From Rhododendron vialii (taxonomy: Eukaryota; Streptophyta; Magnoliopsida; Ericales; Ericaceae): DNA of 64,000 nt. The notes beneath the pieces are model-generated. The model was not told where the DNA came from, made no database searches, and saw only the letters and a program-made list of their open reading frames with translations. Positions 57,174 to 64,000 of the stretch are shown here, piece by piece. Position 1 is the first letter of the stretch, and each line of letters opens with the position of its first letter. The position numbers and the translations under genes were made by a program. The DNA is taken from NCBI RefSeq assembly GCF_030253575.1, contig NC_080559.1, positions 30,778,501 through 30,842,500 of the forward strand, written 5' to 3'.

Positions 57174-57393
57174 TTTGGCCTAATAAGTTAAATGGCTCTC
57201 TTTTTTTTCTTATTCAAAAAAATTTCGCATTTGTTATTTTTTGTCTTTATTTAAAAAAATTAGGTTTTGATCACAATTTTTTACTTTTTAAATTCCTCTC
57301 GTCATGACAAAATAATAATTTACAAAAAATTGATAAAAAAACTAACAAATACCAAAAAAGGAGAGAATAAAGTCAATGGCTTATAAGGCCAAA
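57174..57393. repeat. AT-rich dispersed repeat, copy 4, with inverted ends
   Basis: TTTGGCCTAATAAGTTAAAT at the left matches the inverted GGCTTATAAGGCCAAA at the right. The interior has TTTTTTGTCTTTATTT, TTGATCACAATTTTT and AATTCCTCTCGTCATGAC, shared with the 6235 and 22330 copies. This copy shows that the family is a MITE of about 220 bp. Confidence 0.65.
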
Positions 57394-57624
57394 CTTACTG
57401 TAATTAATTAAGTGAACTATAGGTGGGTAAGGGAATTATTGAGATGTACCCATCGAGAAGGCGGTCGCTGGTTAAAGAAGTACATGTACAAGAAAGTTAT
57501 CTGTGTATGATTGGTCCAAGATAGAAGTCTATATAATTGATTTTTACTGTACTAGTAAAGACCATGTGTATATGTAGTAATAAATGCTAGCAGAGTAGTT
57601 ATACGTAGTCAGTTTGATAGGTGT

Positions 57625-57860
57625 GTTACATTAGTCAAGGTAACAGCAGTAGTATGGCAGTGTTCCAATTATATGTTTATACTGTTTGTATAGGTAACCA
57701 GTGATGTAAGCGTCCCCTCCTTACGCCTATAAAAGGAGGGCGTCTCCCCCTGTAAGAACCAAGTAAGTTCAAGTTAGTATTTCATAATAATATCCTGTGT
57801 CTTGTGCTCTTATAATTTTTTGTTGTGTTCTCTCTACGATCCTAACCTACTTAGTGTTTG
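57625..57860 (+). mobile_element. Possible short solo LTR, Ty1/Copia-like
   Basis: A TATA box in CCTATAAAAGGAGG (57728), then CCCCCTGTAAGAACCAAGTA, AATAATATCCTGTGTCTTGT and a T-rich GTTGTGTTCTCTCTAC tail resemble a small Copia LTR. The ends and target duplication were not resolved, and it could instead be an unrelated promoter. It is old if real. Confidence 0.28.
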
Positions 57861-58229
57861 TACCCACTTCGTGTCACCCAAAAGGATTTGGACGCAAGAT
57901 GCTAGTAATTATTACCTTCGTTCCAAAATATTTGTTCGGTTCGTAAAACGAGAACTAAAAAATAATGCACTTTTTTTAAGAAATTTTTTTAGTTTTTTTC
58001 ATAAATTAAAAGAACTCATCGATATCTAGTGAATTGTTGGAAAAAAATTGTATTATTTTTACGTTCTCTTTTTGCGGACCGGACAAACATTATGGAACAA
58101 AGAGAATATGTACTTAGAAAAAGATCCGTTAGTATGCAGTGGCGGACTTAGCAAGAGGCACGTGCCCCCACTCAATGCCTTATCAAGTTGGGGGCGGTGC
58201 CCGTTTTGTAGGCACCGCCCCCACTCAAT

Positions 58230-58420
58230 GGCACCGCCCCCACTCAATGCCTTGGTAATTTTTCCATCTAAAGTTTATCTTTAGTTCGATTCAGGCCGCA
58301 AAGTATTGTTCGTGCACGTATGGATCTTTTCTCAATGATTCAAGACGCTTATAACGTAAAAATGGTCAAATAATTTGTCCACGCAAAAAATCAAATTGAT
58401 TGAACACCCATTTATAATAC
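58230..58420. repeat. Direct repeat, left copy
   Basis: It aligns with 59734-59919 from CTCAATGCCTTGGTAATTTT through AGTTTATCTTTAG, AAGTATTGTTCGTGCAC, ATGGATCTTTTCTCAATGAT and TTGTCCACGCAAAAAAT to AACACCCATTTATAATAC. The divergence is about 10-15%. Confidence 0.75.
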
Positions 58421-58743
58421 ATCATTTCACATTTTTTTACAATCCAATCCAATTGCACAGTGAGAGGATCCCATAAAAAATCCTCAAGATAAGAATATCC
58501 TGTTGTGCAACTGCCTCCGATTTAATACCAACCGTCGAATCGGATAGGAATTGGGAAAGCCACATGTCCGGCGCTTCCACGATCACCATCTTTGTCCTGA
58601 CTAGAGAGAGTGCGGTCTACCTAGACTTCCTGACTTGACTTAAATATGCCCCAAGTCCCATGTTTGGAAAGGAACCGAAACAGTCGTTTTGGGTCTTTCC
58701 CTTGAAATGATGCATAAGGTATTTGCCGTGGTATACTAGTATC

Positions 58744-59135
58744 TAGGGGTGTGCAAAAAATCTGCCCACCCGCGATCCGATCCGATTTGAAGGGTTTCGG
58801 GCGGGGCCGAACATGTGGTTCGGTCGGGTATGGGTTCATTTTTTGAAAAAAAAAAAATTAATTTTCGGTTCGGGGCTCGGGTGCTGTTTTTCTTACCCGA
58901 CCCGACCAATTCATGAAGATCAGTATTGGGTTTTAGTCGGACCCGACCCGACCCCGACCAAAGACGATCAATTCATGAAGATCAGTATTGGGTTTTAGTC
59001 GGACCCGACCCGACCAATCGGTTAGAGGACGGTTTCTACCCCTATTCAGTTCGATTTTGCGGGTTTGGAAATGCCGATACCCGACTTATCGGGTTCGGGA
59101 TCAAACCTGACCCGGCCGACCCGCGCACACCCCTA
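58744..59135. mobile_element. hAT-type MITE with 8-bp target duplication, family 2 copy 1
   Basis: It begins TAGGGGTGTGCAAAAAATC and ends GCGCACACCCCTA. It is flanked by CTAGTATC (58736-58743) and CTGGTATC (59136-59143), one mismatch in eight. The interior is GACCCGACCCGACC-like sequence, with an internal tandem copy of a block starting CAATTCATGAAGATCAGTAT. It is non-coding. It shares ends and interior with 61565-61891. Confidence 0.88.
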
Positions 59136-59287
59136 CTGGTATCTAAGCTGAGGTATTCATTCACCCTTTGTCTTTTCTTTTCGGGGCTTCGGAATATCAA
59201 GGGGCGTTCACGTTCTCAGATCTCAAATCCAACAGGAGACACATGGAGCCCTTTGTCACTTCACACGATCAGACAAAACATGCACTA

Positions 59288-59638
59288 AGAGCAAGTTTAT
59301 CAGCTCATGTAAACACTCAAAATTAGCTATTTTATCTATGCAAAGTGAAAAAACCCTCATGCAGCAGATTAGGTAAACCAAATGGGAGAATACCTCCAGC
59401 TATAGTAGATAGGTATATTTAACTAACAACTGTTCATAAGCAAAGCCATTTAATACTATTATTTCCCAAACTTTCCCCCTCTCTCCTCTGTTCTTTTCTT
59501 GAAAAAGAAATAGTATTTTATTAGAGAATAGGTAAAATAGATAATATTGGTGTAGTGTTGAAAGAGATGTGAGCAGGTAAAATAAAAAAGTGTACTGTTC
59601 ACAAGCATTTTTTGGCTATGTACTGGTGTACATGCTCT
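59288..59638. repeat. MITE-like element with AGAGCA / TGCTCT ends
   Basis: TAAGAGCAAGTTTATCAGCT at the left and the inverted TGTACATGCTCTAA at the right have short matching ends. The interior is AT-rich and non-coding. The length is about 350 bp. Confidence 0.5.
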
Positions 59639-59733
59639 AAGGATGGGACTGGCTAGCTAGGAGTGTAAAGTGGGGTGGTCGACACCGGAACGGGGCGGGC
59701 TTGCAGGGCGGCTGTGCCCACAAAATGGGCACT

Positions 59734-59919
59734 ACCCCCCTCAATGCTTTGGTACTTTTTCCATTTAAAGTTTATCTTTAGCTCGATTCAGAGCTGCAAA
59801 GTATTGTTCATGCACATATGGATCTTTTCTCAATAATTCAAGACACTTATAATGTAGAGATTGTCAAATAATTTGTTCACACAAAAAATAAAGTTAATTG
59901 GACACTCATATATTACAAC
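59734..59919. repeat. Direct repeat, right copy
   Basis: It aligns with 58230-58420 in the same orientation: CTCAATGCTTTGGTACTTTT, AAGTATTGTTCATGCACATA, ATGGATCTTTTCTCAATAAT. It is preceded by the GGGCACTACCCCC variant of the left copy's GC-rich block. Confidence 0.75.
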
Positions 59920-60708
59920 TTGATAAGAACATTTTATTTATGCAAAACACGGTTAGACTATTTTTTTTTTCTCTAAGTAAAAATATTTCGATGGAGTGGT
60001 TTTTACTTTTTAGAGTCTGATCAACATAGATTTTAGATTTTTGAATGGACAATTTATTTTACGAGCCCTATTATATAAACAGTCCGGATCGACAAGGGGA
60101 GAGATGAAGGGTGGACAAATTGCACTTACGGAGAATGAGATTTCTTTTACTGTATTAACTTATGATATGATAGGAAATAAGAAAAATAAAGTGCCCAAGA
60201 AGAACAGAACAATTAAACAAAATTTTGAAAAACGTACGTATTTTGCTGCTTCACCACTCGGTTCACCGAGTCCTTTTGACCTATGATTTTTTTTTTTCCG
60301 GTTTTTTATTTTTCCTTTGTTGAATAAATGTATCTTAATGAAAATTTTTAGCATTTGAATACATATGTTTCAAAACTTTTGGATTGGTGTATAATTGTAG
60401 CTGGTGGTGAAATTCTTTAAGGTTATGAATAAGTATGTATCCCCACTATAATGAATTTCTGGGTTCGCCACTGTCAGTACATACTTGAATTTGACACAGA
60501 CTCTTTGCCCCATGTACCACTTTCAAGGAATTTTCTTTCTTGTTAAGATCTGATCAGAAATCTCCCATTAAAAAAAAGCGGATAGAAAAATAATGGTACT
60601 CCTAGCAAAGAGACCCTCCCATCTCATACTCTCCATTAATATGAGGAAATTCTGTATTTAATTTAATGTAGCAGTTGCAACTTGCAATTACGAAAACGAC
60701 ATTATGCG

Positions 60709-60830
60709 AATTGGGGATGGCGGTGCTGCGCACCTCCGAGTTGTCGGATAAACAATCCGATATATACACGATCATTGGTTGCCGAGATGAGATTCGAGCC
60801 GTCGGATACACAATCCAACCCGAAGTCCAC
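60709..60830. repeat. Palindromic MITE, copy D
   Basis: GGTGCTGCGCACCTCCGAG, GATCATTGGTTGCCGAGATG and GATTCGAGCCGTCGGATACA end in CAACCCGAAGTCC, matching copies A and B with an internal shortening. Confidence 0.65.
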
Positions 60831-61564
60831 ATTCTGCTGGAGGACTTTTTTTAAAATTTTCTGAGAGAGATATGTGCATATTTTGCAACATGATTAGTGT
60901 TTGAGAGATATAGGCAAAATACATTCTGTAGGTTTTTTTGTTAACCAAAATGAAAAAAAAAATGAAAAATGAGAATCAAAAAGATCCTCCTACCCTCACA
61001 GTTAACTTCATAGGTAATCTCAAGCCCAAGTTAACATCAAGCTAATTACACTATTGGAATCCAAAAACCTAAAAATTTCTGACCCTAATTTCAACCATTG
61101 GAGATGGCCTAAGGCTCTCAGAATGTACTTAAACGCTTTAAAATGTCGATCATGTGTCCATTCTATTTTCGCCTTTGACCTCTTCCCTCCATTTCTCTTA
61201 TACCATATTGTTTTGTGAAAATAATTTGACTACAAAATACTACAAGAAGTAGTTCATAACTTTTAGCTTAACGAAAACGCCCCCGTAGTTCTCCATATCC
61301 TATAATTTTGAGGCTTAGAGCTTTAAAAAAAAAAAAGTGACCAATGAAATAGGAGTATTATTTCAGTATCTCGGGTAGACGTAGATCGAAATCAATTATT
61401 TTTCTTTTGTAATTGATGTATGTACGTCTCCTAGGAGCGCGAACACTTCGCCTATATACATTGTTAATAAGAATCATTTCTTTGAAATTTCGTTTAGAAT
61501 AATTTTCATGATTTTTTGGTATAATTATGGATGGTTAAATAACTTAAATTTAAACCATTGCAAG

Positions 61565-61891
61565 TAGGCATGTGCAAAAAACCCGTCCATCCGCAGACCC
61601 GACCTGACCCGAAGGGTCTCGGGCAGGGTCAAACATGTGGTTCGGTCGGGTACGGATTCACTTTCTATTAAAAATCGAATTTCGGTTCGGGGTTCAAATT
61701 GGTGTGTTTCTTACCCGACCCGACCAGTTCACAAAGACTAATTCGATTTTTGGTTCGACCCGACATAAAAAATCGGACTCGCGGACGGTTTTTACCGCTT
61801 GTTCGGTTCGGGTTCTAGGCCTAAAATAATGTTACCCGATATGTTGGGTTCGGGGGTCAAACCCCACCCGCTCGACCCGTGAACACCCCTA
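61565..61891. mobile_element. hAT-type MITE with perfect 8-bp target duplication, family 2 copy 2
   Basis: It begins TAGGCATGTGCAAAAAACCC and ends GTGAACACCCCTA. It is flanked on both sides by ATTGCAAG (61557-61564 and 61892-61899). The interior CGACCCGACC, GGTTCGGTCGGGTACGG and ACATGTGGTTCGG blocks match copy 1 at 58744. It is non-coding. Confidence 0.9.
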
Positions 61892-62362
61892 ATTGCAAGC
61901 ATGCCTGTTGATACTTTTTTGGTACCAACTCCGAATTTCAGCCTTGACTCCACCAATGAGTATCCATTTTGGAGACAAAATCTCTAAAAAGTACGGTGGG
62001 TCTCTCATAGATTCTCTTATAGAATGCAAAAAGTGGGAATAAATAACAAAATTTCCCTCCAATATGTTACATTCATTCTTCATTTTAGAGTTTTAGAAAT
62101 AGGTTGGAGATGCTCTTACTGTGCACAATTGCAATGCAGGGTTTCTTGTGTCCCAATCAAATAAGGGGAAAAAAGAATTCTGCAAAAAAAAGAAAAGAAA
62201 AAGGCCGGGCTTATTTTAGCCATCCGAATGTAGCCCAAATACATAGGGAGAGCGGACAGGAAAAGGATGTTAGTGGGCCGGGGGCCCAGTATCAGAACCC
62301 AGCTTTGAGACGCACTCTCAGAGTGCCAGTTTGAACCGGGCCTTTAGCAGAGTTGTGGTTTT

Positions 62363-62397
62363 GTGCTGCTATTGTTACTCTAATTAGCAGGTTGGTT
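62363..62397. repeat. Left half of a target sequence duplicated at 63736, ending in the LINE target duplication
   Basis: GTGCTGCTATTGTTACTCTA and AATTAGCAGGTTGGT match 63736-63770 with two or three changes. The last 11 bases, AGCAGGTTGGT (62387-62397), are the left copy of the LINE target-site duplication. The right half of the target continues at 63431. Confidence 0.8.
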
Positions 62398-62576
62398 AAT
62401 GGATTGGGTTATTGGCCTCACAGCTTCCCCCAACGACAAGGACCGTTTAGTCACCTTCATTTGTCCTCTCTGGGCTATTTGGAAAACCCGAAATGCGAAG
62501 GTCTTTTCCGACATTCCTTTCCTTTTCCTCTACTGGTCTTGCACTAGCAGCCAACCATGCTCTCTGGTTCAAAAGG

Positions 62577-62630
62577 GCATCTATTTGGAATGACCGGGCA
62601 TCTGTTTGGAATGACCGGGCATCAACCTCG
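62577..62630. repeat. 21-bp tandem repeat in the LINE coding remnant
   Basis: GGGCATCTATTTGGAATGAC repeats with a 21-base period, giving ASIWNDR then ASVWNDR then AS in the RNase H-side frame. Because 21 is a multiple of three, the frame is kept. Confidence 0.8.
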
Positions 62631-62965
62631 CCTAGCCCACCAACATCTCTCTTGCCTTCGATAACTTCCGCAACAACCTCGTTCGTGGTTAAACCCCACC
62701 CTTCGTTTATTCTCTGGGACCAACGGGTTGCGCACATCCTCGTGGATGGGGCTTGGAAAAAAGGGGCAAAGCGAAGTGGTCTTGGTTTCTGTGCTTCCCG
62801 GCCGGATGGAACTCATATCTACCAATGCTCTATCTCATGTTGTAGTACGACTCCCCTTCAAACAGAACTCTTAGGCTATTCTTATTAGTTGTTACATGGG
62901 CTCTACAGTTTAATTTCAATCTTGCTTTCATCTATTCTGATTGTTTAAATGCTATTATGCAATTG

Positions 62966-63037
62966 GCAGATGGGTCTGATTCACACTATGCGGATAAAAA
63001 TGCAGATGGGTCTGATTCACACTATGCGGATAAATTT
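62966..63037. repeat. 36-bp tandem duplication in the LINE coding remnant
   Basis: GCAGATGGGTCTGATTCACA and its continuation CTATGCGGATAAAAAT repeat exactly with a 36-base period (62966 and 63002), doubling the 12-residue ADGSDSHYADKN. Confidence 0.92.
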
Positions 63038-63248
63038 TTGTTGCATAACCTTGGTCGTGAACTCTCCAAATTAGATTGTTGCAGGTTATCCAAGGTTGAT
63101 CGCAAGGACACACACCCGGCCCACTATCTAGCAAAGCGGGGTTTGCTGTCTCCTCCCACGTCACCAAATGCAAGGGGGATTCCGTTTTGGACCGGAACTA
63201 CTGCTGATAGCCATCTTTTGTTCATGTAGCTTCCTTTTTGTTGAATCA

Positions 63249-63404
63249 GAAATGCTAGGGACAAAGAAAATTTACCCCGAAACTATCCCGAAAAAATCAA
63301 CTAGTGGTTGAGATTCACTTTGATGTGTGTGACACAATTATCAACCATTGATTGCTGTTTTCGGGGTACTTTCGGGGTAAATTTTTTTTGTACCTATCAT
63401 TTCC
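63249..63404. repeat. Inverted-repeat MITE inside the LINE 3' region
   Basis: GAAATGCTAGGGACAAAGAA and AAATTTACCCCGAAACTATC at the left match the inverted TTTCGGGGTAAATTTTTTTT and GTACCTATCATTTC at the right. The arms are about 45 bp with one or two changes. It ends only about 14 bases before the LINE poly(A) tail. Confidence 0.8.
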
Positions 63405-63519
63405 CCTAACATTTTCCAAAAAAAAAAAAAAGCAGGTTGGTAGGAATTAGCTAGGAGTTATAACCACACGAGTCCAGGATCTATGCCCATAGGATTGGCT
63501 CCGATTAATTTGGCTACTG

Positions 63520-63668
63520 ACTAGTTCAGTCCATTTGGCTTATCCGGACCGTCCAAAAGTATTTTCGACAGCCCAGATTTAAAGAGGGTATTTTTGATTT
63601 TTTTTTTCCTATAAAACAACCCTTTAAATATGGGCCCGGATGCATCAAATGGACCGGACTAGCCGATA
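63520..63668. repeat. Inverted-repeat MITE
   Basis: CTAGTTCAGTCCATTTGGCT and TATCCGGACCG at the left match the inverted CGGATGCATCAAATGGACC and GGACTAGCCGATA at the right, with a TTTAAAGAGGGTATTTTT / AAACAACCCTTTAAAT inner pair. Confidence 0.65.
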
Positions 63669-63735
63669 GAAAACTAGAAATGAGCTAGGAGTAACTGACC
63701 GATGATGTGTATTAATTGGTATGCTCTATCGATAT

Positions 63736-63826
63736 GTGCTGCTATTGTTACTTTAATTAGCAAGTTGGTAGGAAACTAGGAATGAGCTAGCTGGGAGTAA
63801 CCACACGAGTCCAGGATCTGTTCCCA
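63736..63826. repeat. Unoccupied paralog of the LINE insertion site
   Basis: It reads GTGCTGCTATTGTTACTTTA, AATTAGCAAGTTGGTAGG, then straight into ACCACACGAGTCCAGGATCT. These are the two sequences that in the other copy are split by the LINE (62363-62397 and 63442-63489). It therefore shows the site before insertion. Confidence 0.8.
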
Positions 63827-64000
63827 CACACCGTAAAAGTGCTTGAAACCAAGGAGTTTGGGTGCTAGTACTGTTGTTCTTAGAGGTTCTCCAACTCGTG
63901 CCAGTAGTGTTAACTGTGTTATAGGAGTATTAATCAATAGGTATACTTAGTAGTGTTTTTTTTTTTTTGGTAGTACATAGTTATAAGTTGGTTTGCTAAG

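Larger units (their letters stand above)
58137..60475. repeat. Possible composite element with CAGTGGCG ends
   Basis: CAGTGGCGGACTTAGC at the left and the inverted GGGTTCGCCACTG at the right are the only matched ends. Ends of the type CAGTGGCG are common in plant hAT elements, but the flanking 8-mers (TTAGTATG and TCAGTACA) match only at five of eight positions. It contains a direct repeat (58230-58420 and 59734-59919), a hAT MITE (58744-59135) and a second MITE (59288-59638). Treat as tentative. Confidence 0.35.
62398..63430 (+). mobile_element. 5'-truncated L1-type LINE with RNase H region, poly(A) tail and 11-bp target duplication
   Basis: The insertion is bounded by AGCAGGTTGGT at 62387-62397 and 63431-63441 and ends in a 13-base poly(A) (63418-63430), as target-primed reverse transcription leaves it. 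The coding remnants lie in two plus-strand frames. The frame from 62399 encodes VTFICPLWAIWKTRNAKVFS, the C-terminal zinc-ribbon region after reverse transcriptase. The frame up to 62888 encodes HILVDGAWKKGAKRSGLGFC, an RNase H start with its first Asp. A third piece near 62910-63150 resembles the RNase H end (SDCLNAIMQLADG, LSKVDRKDTHPAHYLAKRG). The frame changes between pieces and a stop at 62887-62889 make it a dead copy. The unoccupied site is seen at 63736. Confidence 0.85.
57058..64000. other. Transposon-rich region without host genes
   Basis: No supported host gene is seen to the right edge. The elements are listed separately. Unassigned DNA between them is AT-rich with short poly(A) or poly(T) runs. 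Confidence 0.55.

Noticed and set aside
1-64000. CRISPR array, bacterial operon or phage-like system
   Set aside because: Exon-intron genes, plant families and plant transposons fill the window. No regularly spaced repeats with spacers were seen.
1-64000. tRNA or rRNA genes
   Set aside because: Only SINE-type B boxes were found. No cloverleaf-forming tRNA and no ribosomal sequence was recognised.

Overview
This window is nuclear DNA of a flowering plant, most likely a eudicot. It is AT-rich, its genes are split by short GT-AG introns, and it carries plant-only families: plastid granule-bound starch synthase, an E-class PPR protein, a clock pseudo-response regulator, an NDR1/HIN1-like protein and a plastid ribosome-hibernation factor. 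I cannot name the species from the sequence alone. Exon boundaries were derived by hand from splice consensus and reading-frame continuity. No transcript data were used.

Layout: (1) 1-2.6 kb, minus strand: GBSSI, starch synthase, whose 3' part lies beyond the left edge. (2) 2.9-7.7 kb: gene-free, with several inverted-repeat elements, including a 377-bp hAT-type MITE with a perfect 8-bp target duplication. (3) 7.9-12.5 kb, plus strand: a small protein (98 aa), a PPR protein (854 aa) and a second small two-exon protein (74 aa). The two small proteins share a C-terminal motif. (4) 13.5-17.0 kb, minus strand: a membrane-anchored START-domain lipid-binding protein. (5) 17.1-22.9 kb: gene-free, with three large inverted-repeat elements. 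(6) 23.05-25.8 kb, plus strand: an uncharacterised basic plant protein with a probable GC-AG intron. (7) 25.8-28.4 kb: a SINE, a MITE and a minisatellite. (8) 28.5-31.9 kb, minus strand: plastid HPF/PSRP1-type ribosome-hibernation factor. (9) 31.9-38.5 kb: gene-free; SINEs, a 348-bp hairpin MITE and a decayed segmental duplication. (10) 38.5-42.6 kb, plus strand: PRR5/PRR9-type clock pseudo-response regulator with an evening element upstream. (11) 46.2-46.8 kb, plus strand: NHL protein. (12) 46.8-52.1 kb: gene-free, with a possible solo LTR and a fresh 124-bp tandem duplication. (13) 52.2-53.9 kb, minus strand: Nudix-like protein. (14) 56.5-57.1 kb, minus strand: RING-H2 E3 ligase. (15) 57.1-64.0 kb: transposon-rich, with two related hAT MITEs with target duplications and a 5'-truncated LINE with poly(A) tail, 11-bp target duplication and an unoccupied paralogous site nearby.

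The genes do not form a pathway or cluster; this is ordinary plant gene order with independent promoters. Several products act in the plastid (GBSSI, HPF) or at membranes (START protein, NHL). The observation most worth following is the shared C-terminal motif in the two small proteins flanking the PPR gene. The clearest structural findings are the LINE insertion with its empty-site paralog and the nested hairpin elements at 18.3-20.6 kb.
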